From 2-02-FULL-55-14 sp964473365 (lineage in GTDB: Bacteria > Bacteroidota > Ignavibacteria > UBA10030), in the NCBI GenBank assembly GCA_964473365.1, contig CAYYOV010000012.1, positions 21,479 through 85,478 on the forward strand: a stretch of 64,000 nt of DNA. Reading direction: 5' to 3'. The first letter of the stretch is position 1, and the number at the start of each line of letters is the position of its first letter. Positions 25,059 through 33,730 of the stretch are shown piece by piece. The position numbers were made by a program, and so were the translations under genes. Below the pieces are notes generated by a model that was given only the letters and a program-made list of their open reading frames with translations, was not told the origin of the DNA and ran no database searches.

Positions 25059-26822
25059 ATGTGGCGCACTCTCCTTCTCTTCGTCTCGCTGTCGGCATCG
25101 CTCGCCGCACAGTCGATGGGCACCGCAGACAAGCTTACGGTGTCCACGTTCTTGTCGGCCGATGCCGTTGCCCCCGGCGGGACCATACGCCTCGCCGTCG
25201 TGGCTGACATCCACGAACCGTGGCACATCAACGCCCACAAGCCGTCGTTCGATTATCTCATCGGGACGGTCGTCGAGCTCGAGTCGAAGGAAGGCATCAT
25301 CATCGCCGATCAGCGCTACCCGAAGGGCCGATCGCTCAAGTTCGATTTTGCCGAGAAGCCCATCGATGTCTATGAGCATCGGGCGGTCTTCTTCGCCGAC
25401 CTAAAAGTGTCGAACCGGCTCGCCGCCGGTGTCGATACGCTGCGGGGCTCCCTGACGGTCCAGGCCTGCAACAACGAAGTTTGCCTGGCTCCATCACGCA
25501 TCGCGATCGAAGTCCCTCTCACCATCTCCCCGAGCGTCGGTACGGAACCGAGGCATGCAGAGATCTTCAACCTTCTATCCACCGACGCATACGAACGGTC
25601 TGACACAGCCCAGGGGGAACTCGCCGGATTGTTCGAGACGGAAGGCTCGCTCGTCGCATTCTTCGCCATCTTCCTGATCGGCCTGGCTCTCAACTTGACA
25701 CCATGCGTCTACCCGATGCTGTCGGTCACCGTCTCATTGTTCGGCACGACCGATCACGAGCATGTCCGGGGCGCGTTCTTCAAGGCCGTACTGTACGTGC
25801 TCGGGATCGCGACGATGTACACCGTGTTGGGGGTCTCAGCAGCGCTGAGTGGCGGTCTGTTCGGTTCATGGTTGCAGAGCCCCTGGGTACTGGGTAGCAT
25901 CGGAGTCTTGCTGTTCGGGCTTGCGCTGTCCTCCTTCGGTCTCTATCAACTGCAAATGCCGTATTGGCTTACCAGCCGGCTCGGGGGACAGACGAACACC
26001 GGGTTCATTGGTCTGTATCTCTCGGGCCTCGTTGTCGGGGTTTTCGCGGCCCCCTGCATCGGCCCTCCCGTGATCGCGCTCCTGACGCTCGTCGGCGCCA
26101 AAGGGGACCCGGTCTTCGGATTCCAAGCATTCTTCTCGCTCTCGCTCGGCCTCGGATTTCCGTATCTCATCCTGGGGACCTTTTCCGGCCTGCTGAAGAA
26201 GATCCCACGCTCGGGCGTCTGGATGGTGTGGGTGGAGCGCATCTTCGGTGTGATCCTGGTCGGGGCAGCCTTCTTCTATCTGACGCTCGCGTTCCTCCCG
26301 AAGTATTCGGTGTATGTCGTCCCTGTCACGCTCGTGCTCGGCGGTCTGTATCTCGGGTTCATCGACCCGTCCGGTCGTGGTAAGAAGGCGCTTCAGCGCG
26401 TGCAGTGGGCTGTTGGCATCCTGGCGATCGTCGCAGGAGCGATGGTTGCCCGGTCGATGTCGAAGACGTCGATCATCTGGGAGCCGTACCAGGCCTCCCG
26501 CGTCGTTGAGGCCCGCGAGAACGGTATGCCAGTCATCGTGGATTTTTCGGCCGACTGGTGCATTCCGTGCAAAGAACTGGAACTGAACACGTTCACCGAC
26601 CCCGCCGTGATCCAGGGGACGCGTGACATGGTGCGACTCAAGGTCGACCTGACACAATTCGATTCGCCCGAAAGCGAGGCGCTCCGGCGGGAATACGACA
26701 TCTCGGGCGTGCCGACGATCTTGTTCATCGGACCGGAAGGCACCGAGGTCGCCGGTACCCGTATCGTCGGGTTCGTTCCACCAACGGAATTTCTGGCTAC
26801 CGTTCAGCGGGCCGTCCAGTAG
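25059..26822 (+). CDS. dsbD: Thiol:disulfide interchange protein DsbD
   Basis: 587 residues. A signal peptide (1-18) leads into the periplasmic alpha domain with Cys137 and Cys142 (CNNEVC). The membrane domain has eight or so spans with Cys216 (LTPCVYP) and Cys333 (AAPCIGPP), and the C-terminal thioredoxin domain has DWCIPC (Cys501, Cys504) and a cis-Pro at GVPTI. The complete cysteine relay moves electrons from cytoplasmic thioredoxin to periplasmic partners such as the TlpA-like protein just upstream. ATG 25059 is preferred over a TTG 15 bp earlier because it gives a clean signal peptide. Confidence 0.95.
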   Translation: MWRTLLLFVSLSASLAAQSMGTADKLTVSTFLSADAVAPGGTIRLAVVADIHEPWHINAHKPSFDYLIGTVVELESKEGIIIADQRYPKGRSLKFDFAEKPIDVYEHRAVFFADLKVSNRLAAGVDTLRGSLTVQACNNEVCLAPSRIAIEVPLTISPSVGTEPRHAEIFNLLSTDAYERSDTAQGELAGLFETEGSLVAFFAIFLIGLALNLTPCVYPMLSVTVSLFGTTDHEHVRGAFFKAVLYVLGIATMYTVLGVSAALSGGLFGSWLQSPWVLGSIGVLLFGLALSSFGLYQLQMPYWLTSRLGGQTNTGFIGLYLSGLVVGVFAAPCIGPPVIALLTLVGAKGDPVFGFQAFFSLSLGLGFPYLILGTFSGLLKKIPRSGVWMVWVERIFGVILVGAAFFYLTLAFLPKYSVYVVPVTLVLGGLYLGFIDPSGRGKKALQRVQWAVGILAIVAGAMVARSMSKTSIIWEPYQASRVVEARENGMPVIVDFSADWCIPCKELELNTFTDPAVIQGTRDMVRLKVDLTQFDSPESEALRREYDISGVPTILFIGPEGTEVAGTRIVGFVPPTEFLATVQRAVQ

Positions 26823-26854
26823 TCGGCACTGGCGCGGACTCGGCTCCCCCCACC

Positions 26855-28435
26855 ATGCTGCGCAACTTGTCCATCTCCGCAAAGGTCGCGGTCATCCTCG
26901 CACCGCTGTTCCTCCTGACCTTTGCGCTCGTCATCTACATCAACTACCGCTCTGAAGAGCAGCAGCTGCTGGCGCAGGCGCAGTCGGGCGCGCTCGCACA
27001 GTCAAACACGATCAAACGGACGCTCGTCCACCTCATGACCAAGTATGAAGAGGTGGATGACAAGCTCCTGACCCAGATCAGCCAGCCCGGAGGTGACGTC
27101 GAGAACCTGCAGGTGCTGTTCCATCTTGACAGCCTGCATTTGGGGGACGATTTTCTGACGCCTGCGCGTGTCGAAAAGCTTCGGCAGCGCCAGGAACGCA
27201 TCCGTCCCTACCAATCCAATCTGAGCCAGCGGGCTTTCTCGACGGCGATGCCGGTGTGGGCCGTGACGTGCACCATCCCCGAGCATCGCGGGACAAAACA
27301 TCTTCAGAATGAAGTCGTCCTTCCGTCGCTCGATATGGGACTACCCTGGGAGTACTGGGATTGCGGCAAGCTCCGCATCGTTCTCCCCTTCCAGGCTGAG
27401 AGCCGCTGTCAGACGTGCCACGATGTTCCGGTCGGGACGGTGCTCGGCGCCGCATCCATGGATATCCCATTCCGTTCGACGACGGCAGCGATCCGGTCGA
27501 ATGCGCTACGGTCGGCTGGCATCGTGCTCGCCCTGTCGGCCGTCGTCATTGCCGTGGGCGGACTGACCTTCCGACGCTATGTCGGACGACCCATCCAGCA
27601 ACTTGTCCGCACGACGACGCTGATCGGCGAACGTGGACTGGACGAGTCCTTCACGGGCACGTACGACAATGATGAGGTCGGACGGCTGGCAGACTCGTTC
27701 CGCAGAACGCAGCAACGCCTCCGTGACGCGCAGGACGAGCTCGTCCGTCGTGAGCGGCTGTCGACCCTCGGTCAGATGGCCAGCGGGATCATCCATGACT
27801 TCCGCAATCCGATGACGAACATCTCGGTGAGCCTGCAGGTGCTCGAGCGCCAGCCCGACATGCCGGGGGACCGGCGAACGCACATCTTCCGGCACATCCG
27901 CGAGTCGCTCGACCGGATGGTTCGGATGACGCACGAACTGCTGGAGTACGCCCGAGGCGAGACGCGGCTCGACCTTGCGACGGTCAGCCCGGAGGCATTC
28001 GTTCGGGACGTCGAAACGTACGTGCGTCCGCACCTGGAATCCAACAAGGTCGAGCTTGAGGTTCGCTGCCAGTCTGACGGGTCCGACGCGGTCTTCGACC
28101 GGGAGCGCCTCATGCGCTGCGTGGTAAACCTGATTAACAACGCCGAAGACGCCATGCCCGACGGTGGCCGCATCACCCTCGACGCCCGCGTCACCGAATC
28201 ATCGCTCGAGATCTCCGTGGCCGACACGGGCCCGGGGATCCCCAGCGCGATCCGCGCATCGTTGTTCGAGCCTTTCGTCACGCACGGCAAGTCAAAGGGA
28301 ACCGGACTCGGACTCGCGATCACGCGTCGCGTCGTCGAACAACACGGCGGGTCGATCCGATTCGAGTGCGGAGCCGAGCGCGGCACGACGTTTTTCATCA
28401 CACTACCGTTCAGGTCGGCACAGCAGGCAGCTTGA
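26855..28435 (+). CDS. Membrane histidine kinase with a c-type haem motif (CxxCH) in its sensor domain
   Basis: 526 residues: membrane span about 10-29, extracytoplasmic sensor 30-217, second span about 220-240, HAMP about 240-292, HisKA with His314 in GIIHDFRNPM, and HATPase with N box NLINNAEDA (about 425-433), DTGPGIP (457-463) and GTGLGLAI (482-489). CQTCH at 185-189 is a covalent haem c attachment motif near the end of the sensor, as in Tll0287/DUF3365-like haem-binding sensors. Cys139 and Cys170 are also in the sensor. No response regulator is adjacent. The position 32 bp after dsbD and near tlpA, both linked to cytochrome c maturation, fits a haem- or redox-sensing role. Confidence 0.85.
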   Translation: MLRNLSISAKVAVILAPLFLLTFALVIYINYRSEEQQLLAQAQSGALAQSNTIKRTLVHLMTKYEEVDDKLLTQISQPGGDVENLQVLFHLDSLHLGDDFLTPARVEKLRQRQERIRPYQSNLSQRAFSTAMPVWAVTCTIPEHRGTKHLQNEVVLPSLDMGLPWEYWDCGKLRIVLPFQAESRCQTCHDVPVGTVLGAASMDIPFRSTTAAIRSNALRSAGIVLALSAVVIAVGGLTFRRYVGRPIQQLVRTTTLIGERGLDESFTGTYDNDEVGRLADSFRRTQQRLRDAQDELVRRERLSTLGQMASGIIHDFRNPMTNISVSLQVLERQPDMPGDRRTHIFRHIRESLDRMVRMTHELLEYARGETRLDLATVSPEAFVRDVETYVRPHLESNKVELEVRCQSDGSDAVFDRERLMRCVVNLINNAEDAMPDGGRITLDARVTESSLEISVADTGPGIPSAIRASLFEPFVTHGKSKGTGLGLAITRRVVEQHGGSIRFECGAERGTTFFITLPFRSAQQAA

Positions 28436-28487
28436 TCGTGCCGCCGTCTTCCTGACGCTCAAGATTATCGTCCCTCGGAGGTTGTCC

Positions 28488-29003
28488 ATGCGAAACGTCA
28501 CCCTCACCCTGATCATGATCGCGGCCGCGCTCACGCTGGCGCCGGCCCAATCGGCAACGACGTGGGAAGGCTATCTGGCCGACCAGATGTGCGGTACGAA
28601 TTGGAAAGGCGAGAAGGGCGAGGCCCGGGCGAAAAAGCACACCAAAGCCTGCGGGCTCGATGAATCATGCGCCGCAAGCGGCTACGGATTGTACACCGGC
28701 GGTACCTTCGTGAAGTTCACGGAAGCGAGTTCGCCCAAAGCGAAGGTCTACCTCGAGAAGACGACCGCCAAGGACAACATCTTCGTCAAGGTCACGGGCG
28801 TCATGGATGGAGAGAAGATCTCGGTGACGTCCATCGAGACGATAGGAGTGAAGAACACGAAGAAGTCGGGAGCCGTCAAACCGTCCACCGGCACCCACGG
28901 CGGAGCATTGACGACGGGGTCATGCGATTGCTGTCAGGCGAGCGGAACGAAGACCCAGCATGGGACCAAGGACCACACGTGCGATGGTGCGTGCCAGAAG
29001 TAG
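28488..29003 (+). CDS. Cysteine-rich exported protein, unknown function
   Basis: 171 residues from ATG 28488, which has a good ribosome site (CGGAGG, 8 bases before). A signal peptide (1-20, ending APA) precedes a small beta-rich domain with the pattern GYLADQMCG...HTKACGLDESCAASGYG (Cys35, Cys55, Cys61), then a low-complexity linker, then a cysteine tail: CDCC at 146-149 and CDGAC at 165-169. The tail looks like a metal- or thiol-binding module. I recognise the first pattern as recurring in exported proteins, but no function is known to me. It follows the haem kinase by 52 bp. Confidence 0.72.
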   Translation: MRNVTLTLIMIAAALTLAPAQSATTWEGYLADQMCGTNWKGEKGEARAKKHTKACGLDESCAASGYGLYTGGTFVKFTEASSPKAKVYLEKTTAKDNIFVKVTGVMDGEKISVTSIETIGVKNTKKSGAVKPSTGTHGGALTTGSCDCCQASGTKTQHGTKDHTCDGACQK

Positions 29004-29028
29004 CAGCGCGAAGCGATCGCGCTTGTAC

Positions 29029-29063
29029 GACTCCGCCGTTCGGCCCTCCCGTGCGGCGGAGTC
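29029..29063 (+). terminator. Hairpin after the Cys-rich protein gene
   Basis: A perfect 10-bp stem (GACTCCGCCG at 29029-29038, CGGCGGAGTC at 29054-29063) with a 15-base loop lies 26 bp after the stop codon. Only a short T stretch (GCCGTTTCC) follows, so termination may be partial. Confidence 0.55.
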
Positions 29064-29114
29064 GCCGTTTCCAGGGTCGCTTTGCTCACAGGGAAATGTT
29101 CACGACCTTAGATC

Positions 29115-29336
29115 ATGGATAACATTCTCCTCGCTCTCTTCGGCACGCTGAGCTTCCTCGGCCTTGGATTCGGAGCGTTCTCCACCTGGATGGCCATGCG
29201 GACAGCCCGAAAACCCAAGAGCTCAGAGCTGGCGCTCGCTGCGTGGAGCGTCGGAGCGCTCGTGGGCTTGACCGTCGGGGGCATGAGTCTCGCCTATTTC
29301 GTGGTCCCCATCCTCCTGCATCACTGGCGGTCCTAG
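29115..29336 (+). CDS. Small two-span membrane protein
   Basis: 73 residues with two hydrophobic segments (about 5-27 and 42-66) joined by a basic loop (RTARKPKSSE). No recognised family and no functional motif. It stands alone between a hairpin and a 159-bp gap, in a block of redox-related exported proteins. Coding is supported by a clean start, membrane-like pattern and orientation rather than by homology. Confidence 0.5.
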   Translation: MDNILLALFGTLSFLGLGFGAFSTWMAMRTARKPKSSELALAAWSVGALVGLTVGGMSLAYFVVPILLHHWRS

Positions 29337-29495
29337 GCCGCCATCATCCCGGCCCTTCCTGCATCTTCGATTATCGGAATTGGGGAACCAGCTTCCTGAT
29401 GTTTGGAAGTGCGCGAACCATAGTTTGCGATTCCGGCACTCTGCGATGGCACGCCGATTGACGCGAGGCGCATGTCCACTCTCGAGGAGGTTGCC

Positions 29496-30110
29496 ATGCG
29501 AATTCACACGCGCCTCGTTCCCTCCATCGTCGCCGGATGTGTCTTGCTTGCAACATGCTCCAAGCAACCCGACACGCCCGCGATCCCCACGGTCACGATC
29601 GAAAATCTGAAGGTCGCACACGCCTGCGCGTTCAAGCGCTCGCTCTGGTACGATGCCGCCGCCAAGGAAGCGGAAACCGAACGACTCGGAAATCTGGCGG
29701 CGCTGTTCCGGGCCGTATCGCGCTCGGAGGCCATCCATGCGGCCCTCCACGAGCAGTTGTTGCTCTCGAAGAATGCTACGACCGATACGTCGAAGGCGGC
29801 CTGTCTTCCGCTTGGAACGACCCGGCAAGCGCTGAAGATGGCACAGAGTCTGGAACGAACCGAGTATGAAGGGCTCTACCCACCGATGGTCGCGGCAGCT
29901 GTGAAGGAATCGTGGCCCGAAGCCGCAGAGCAGTTCCGCCGCGCAACCATCGTCGACTCCGGTCATCTGACCTATCTTAAAGAGGCAGCCGACCGGAACG
30001 GCACCGTTCCGATGCGCTCGTACCGCATCTGCACGCAATGCGGCCATATTGACGCCGGAACGGATTCGACGTGCGCGGTCTGTTCCGGAACGGCCTTCGA
30101 GACGATCTGA
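29496..30110 (+). CDS. Exported rubrerythrin-like protein with an incomplete di-iron site
   Basis: 204 residues. ATG 29496 has a strong ribosome site (GAGGAGG). Residues 1-21 look like a lipoprotein signal (LLATC, Cys21; Thr at -1 is atypical). A ferritin-like four-helix domain follows, with ExxH at 78-81, ExxE at 120-123 followed by YEGLYPP, and DxxH at 154-157. The first-helix Glu ligand of rubrerythrins appears to be Ala45. The C-terminal rubredoxin-type knuckles are Cys179/Cys182 and Cys193/Cys196. Rubrerythrins normally reduce peroxide in the cytoplasm; an exported version with altered ligands is unusual. It sits in the redox block downstream of dsbD and the haem kinase. Confidence 0.75.
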   Translation: MRIHTRLVPSIVAGCVLLATCSKQPDTPAIPTVTIENLKVAHACAFKRSLWYDAAAKEAETERLGNLAALFRAVSRSEAIHAALHEQLLLSKNATTDTSKAACLPLGTTRQALKMAQSLERTEYEGLYPPMVAAAVKESWPEAAEQFRRATIVDSGHLTYLKEAADRNGTVPMRSYRICTQCGHIDAGTDSTCAVCSGTAFETI

Positions 30111-30119
30111 TCTCCACGT

Positions 30120-30150
30120 GAGGGGTGGCCTCGCTCCGGTGCCACCCCTC
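30120..30150 (+). terminator. Hairpin after the rubrerythrin-like gene
   Basis: A perfect 10-bp stem (GAGGGGTGGC at 30120-30129, GCCACCCCTC at 30141-30150) starts 10 bp after the stop. The following TTGCG is a poor T run. It probably separates this gene from the hybrid kinase. Confidence 0.6.
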
Positions 30151-30196
30151 TTGCGCCACCGGCGCCGCCTGCGTACAATGGTCGGTCCGAACGACC

Positions 30197-33100
30197 ATGG
30201 CGGCCACTCTGCACTCCCTCGACGACGCATCCTGGCTCCGAACCCCGTACCGATGGTTCCTTGAGCCGGACGGCCGCATTGTCGACGCCAGACATCGACG
30301 GTCCGCGCAATTTCTTTCGGCCCTGCTCCTCTTCCTCATCGTTGCGTTTGGGATCCTCGACATCTCGTATGCGATCTCGGACGCCGCGTATCATCCTCCG
30401 CTGTATGGCTATGCGCTCCTGCTCATCGCGTACGTATTGTCTCGCACGCGCTGGTTCCTCCTGGCCGCAACCGTCAGCACGTTGATGTTTCCTGCGGTCG
30501 TTGTCACCCTGACCCTCACCGGCGCCTCCGGCCATCCGATCGACACCCTCAACCTGCTCCTGGTGGGGGTTCTGTTCGCATCATTGTTCTTCCCGCGCGG
30601 CGGCACGTTGCTCGCAGCGTTGTTGTCGCTGGCTGCTCTGGCGGTGATCATGTGGGTCGAACCTGCCGGGGTCAGCCGGCACGAGGTCATGCGCGGGCCG
30701 TTCCTCCTGCTCAGCGTCGGCACAGTGATCACCCTGTTGTCAATGACGTTGCGCAGTGTGATCGAGCGAGACCGGCAGAATGACCTTCGCTCCGCTACCT
30801 CGCGCCTCGAGATCGCCATGCAAGTGGGAAGCGTCGGGACCTGGGATTGGGACCTTCGCATCGGACGCGTGACGTGGTCGGGGACGTGCGCAGAGCTCTT
30901 CGGGATGCCCCTCGCTGAGCTCGGCTCGACCTACGACGAGTTCCTGGGCCGCGTGCATCCCGATGATCGCGCGGAGGTCGACGCGTCGGTTCGGCGCCTG
31001 CTGACGCGTGACGAGGACCTGCGGCCAGTGGAATTTCGGGTCGTGCGACCCGACGGATCGGTCCGATGGGTCGCGTCGATCGGGGCCGCAGTCCGCGACG
31101 AACGCGGAGCGGCGGAACGGATCATTGGCACGATCACCGACATCACTGAACGGATCCAGAACGAGCAGGCGCTCCAGCGTCAGGTGCTCGAGCTTCGGGC
31201 CTTGAGCAGCATCGGACTCATCTGTACGCAGACCGCTTCGCTCGACGAGCTCCTCTCGCAAGTGACGGAGGTGGTCGGGTCCACCTTCTATCCCGATCAC
31301 TTCGGCATCCTCCTGACCGACCCGGACTCCAAGACCCTCCGGATCCATCCGTCGTATCGCAGGACGCACGACGCCGGAACGGTCAATGAGATCCCCCTCG
31401 GCAGCGGAATCAGCGGCACTGCGGCACTGACCGGACGCTCGCGAAGAGTGGCGGATGTCACGCTGGAGCCCGACTACATCGCACTCTCCGAGGGCATGCG
31501 GTCCGAGATCGTCGTTCCGATCCCGGCCGGCGAACGGATCCTGGGGGTCATCAACGCCGAAAGCCACCGGCCCTCGGCGTTCACCGAGGCCGACGAACGC
31601 TTGTTGACCACCATCGCCACTGAGATCTCCATCGCCATGCTGCGGATCCAGGCGGAGCAGGAGCTCAAGGAAAAGGAGGACCTGCTTGTCCGGTCGCAAG
31701 CGTTGGCCCATCTTGGCAGTTGGGAGTGGGACCTGCCGACGAACCGGACCCGGATCTCAGAGGAACTGAGCAAGATTCTGGGCGTCTCTCCCGACCCTGC
31801 CCATCCTCTGTCGCTGTCGCTGGTAGCACCGGAGGACCGGCAACTGGTTGAAACGATCGTGCGGAGCGCATTGCAGACGCAGGTCATTCCACAGACCGAG
31901 TTTCAGATCGTCCGGAATGACGGCCGACGCAGGACCGTCGTCGGCCAGGGCGTGGTGGTGACCGACGCAAAGGGATTTCCCGTAAAGCTGGCCGGAACGG
32001 CACTGGACATCACTGAACTGCGGCAGGCCGAGGACAAGTTCACGAAGGCTTTCCGCACACTGCAGGACGCCATGATCATCTCGCGGATGCCCGGGGGCGA
32101 GCTGGTCGAAGTGAACGAAGGGTTCATTAAGATGAGCGGGTTCACTCGGACCGAGGCCTTGGGGCGGACGCTGCGGCATTTGGGGATGTGGGACCGGGCG
32201 GAGGACGAACAGCGGATCCGGACTGCTTTGCAGACCGAAGGGTCGGTGCGAAACTATTCCGCCTCGCTGATCGACAAGCAGCGCCAATCGCACGCCTGCC
32301 TTATTTCGGGAGAGATCATCGAGGTCGACGGAGAGCGACTGGCTGTCACGATCACGCGCGACGTGACCGACCGAAAGATCCTGGAAGAACGTCTCCTCCA
32401 GTCGCAGAAGCTCGAGAGCATTGGCCGTCTGGCAGGAGGCATCGCTCACGACTTCAACAACTACCTCTCGGCCATCATGGGATACGCGGAAATGGCGGAG
32501 AAGCGGCTGGAGGGCGACGAGAAGATCCGCGGATACCTCCGGAACGTGCGCGAAGCGAGCGAACGGGCCGCCCATTTGACGCGCCAGCTCCTGGCGTTTG
32601 CGCGCAAGCAGATCATCGAACCAAAGGTCGTGTCGTTGAACACGATCATCAATGCGTCCGACAAGATGCTTCGCCGCGTCATCGGCGAGGACGTCGAGTT
32701 CTCGTTCTTGCCTGCTCCGCAGCTGCCGGCTGTCCTCATCGATCCCAATCAGTTCGATCAGGTCCTCATGAATCTGGTCGTAAATGCCCGCGACGCCATG
32801 CCGTCCGGAGGACGTATCCGCATCACGACATCACCCGTGGTCGTCGGTCCCGACAACCCGCGACGTCGGCCGGATGCACGAACCGACCGGTACGTCTGCA
32901 TGACCGTGACCGACACCGGCAGCGGGATCACGGAAGAGGTACGGCAGCATATCTTCGAACCCTTCTTCACAACCAAAGAACAAGGGAAAGGCACAGGGCT
33001 CGGGTTGTCGACGTGCCTGGGCATCGTCGATCAGAACAACGGCATGATCTGGGTCGACAGCGCGCCCGGCCGCGGCTCGGCCTTCCATGTGCTGCTGCCG

Positions 33101-33538
33101 GCGATCATGACGGATGAGACGGACGCCGGGCCGGATCGTGACCAGTCGGTGCCACGCGGATCCGAGACCCTTCTGTTCGTCGAGGACGAGGATATGGTGC
33201 GCCAGATCGGCGTCGACACGCTGCGTGAGGCGGGCTACACCGTTCACGCCGCCGCGAACGGACCCGATGCGCTCATCTTTTTGTCGACCCATCGCGGAAA
33301 TCTTGACATGCTCGTGACGGATGTCGTGATGCCCCGCATGTCAGGGCGTGAACTGGCGGATCGCGTTCGAAGACAGCGACCCCACATCAAAGTGCTCTAT
33401 ACGTCGGGATACACCGATGCAATCATCTCGGAACATGGGATCCTCGACGCCGGTATCACACTGCTCCAAAAACCGTACGCACCTGCTACTCTTGCCCAAC
33501 GCATTCGCGCCATCCTGGACGGCCTGACGTCCGATTGA
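30197..33538 (+). CDS. Hybrid sensor histidine kinase with PAS, GAF and receiver domains
   Basis: 1113 residues. About five or six membrane spans (40-185) are followed by PAS (about 200-310, with a PAC-type IIGTITDITER), GAF (about 330-480), two further PAS domains (about 495-610 and 615-725), HisKA with the His near 751 in GGIAHDFNNYLSAI, HATPase (NLVVNARDA, DTGSGI, GTGLGLS) and a C-terminal receiver domain with the phospho-acceptor Asp near 1041 in LVTDVVMP and Lys in QKPYAP. It lacks a DNA-binding output, so the signal probably passes to a separate protein. ATG 30197 was chosen over a GTG at 30125 that lies inside the preceding terminator hairpin. Confidence 0.88.
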   Translation: MAATLHSLDDASWLRTPYRWFLEPDGRIVDARHRRSAQFLSALLLFLIVAFGILDISYAISDAAYHPPLYGYALLLIAYVLSRTRWFLLAATVSTLMFPAVVVTLTLTGASGHPIDTLNLLLVGVLFASLFFPRGGTLLAALLSLAALAVIMWVEPAGVSRHEVMRGPFLLLSVGTVITLLSMTLRSVIERDRQNDLRSATSRLEIAMQVGSVGTWDWDLRIGRVTWSGTCAELFGMPLAELGSTYDEFLGRVHPDDRAEVDASVRRLLTRDEDLRPVEFRVVRPDGSVRWVASIGAAVRDERGAAERIIGTITDITERIQNEQALQRQVLELRALSSIGLICTQTASLDELLSQVTEVVGSTFYPDHFGILLTDPDSKTLRIHPSYRRTHDAGTVNEIPLGSGISGTAALTGRSRRVADVTLEPDYIALSEGMRSEIVVPIPAGERILGVINAESHRPSAFTEADERLLTTIATEISIAMLRIQAEQELKEKEDLLVRSQALAHLGSWEWDLPTNRTRISEELSKILGVSPDPAHPLSLSLVAPEDRQLVETIVRSALQTQVIPQTEFQIVRNDGRRRTVVGQGVVVTDAKGFPVKLAGTALDITELRQAEDKFTKAFRTLQDAMIISRMPGGELVEVNEGFIKMSGFTRTEALGRTLRHLGMWDRAEDEQRIRTALQTEGSVRNYSASLIDKQRQSHACLISGEIIEVDGERLAVTITRDVTDRKILEERLLQSQKLESIGRLAGGIAHDFNNYLSAIMGYAEMAEKRLEGDEKIRGYLRNVREASERAAHLTRQLLAFARKQIIEPKVVSLNTIINASDKMLRRVIGEDVEFSFLPAPQLPAVLIDPNQFDQVLMNLVVNARDAMPSGGRIRITTSPVVVGPDNPRRRPDARTDRYVCMTVTDTGSGITEEVRQHIFEPFFTTKEQGKGTGLGLSTCLGIVDQNNGMIWVDSAPGRGSAFHVLLPAIMTDETDAGPDRDQSVPRGSETLLFVEDEDMVRQIGVDTLREAGYTVHAAANGPDALIFLSTHRGNLDMLVTDVVMPRMSGRELADRVRRQRPHIKVLYTSGYTDAIISEHGILDAGITLLQKPYAPATLAQRIRAILDGLTSD

Positions 33539-33540
33539 AC

Positions 33541-33579
33541 GCGAAAAGCGGTTCCTTCCCCCGAGTCGGGAGCGAACCG
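33541..33579 (-). terminator. Terminator facing the photolyase operon
   Basis: On the minus strand CGGTTC (33579-33574), an inner CTCCC/GGGGG stem and GAACCG (33554-33549) form a hairpin followed by CTTTTCG. It lies about 150 bp past the phr stop, between convergent genes, and may serve both directions. Confidence 0.5.
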
Positions 33580-33644
33580 TCCTCGGCGGTCATCCCACAT
33601 GTGCGCCAGCAACTCTCGAATGCGAAGTGGATGAAACGATGTGC

Positions 33645-33670
33645 CTTCACGGACGCATTGCGTTGTGAAG
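33645..33670. other. 26-bp inverted repeat between convergent genes
   Basis: CTTCAC-gg-ACGCA (33645-33657) is mirrored by TGCGT-t-GTGAAG (33659-33670). It could be a second transcription stop or a protein site; no T run follows on either strand. Confidence 0.4.
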
Positions 33671-33730
33671 CGCGAGGAGGGTCCTGCTGGAACGTCGCAA
33701 ACCACGATGGTCCGGAGAGGACCTGAACAC

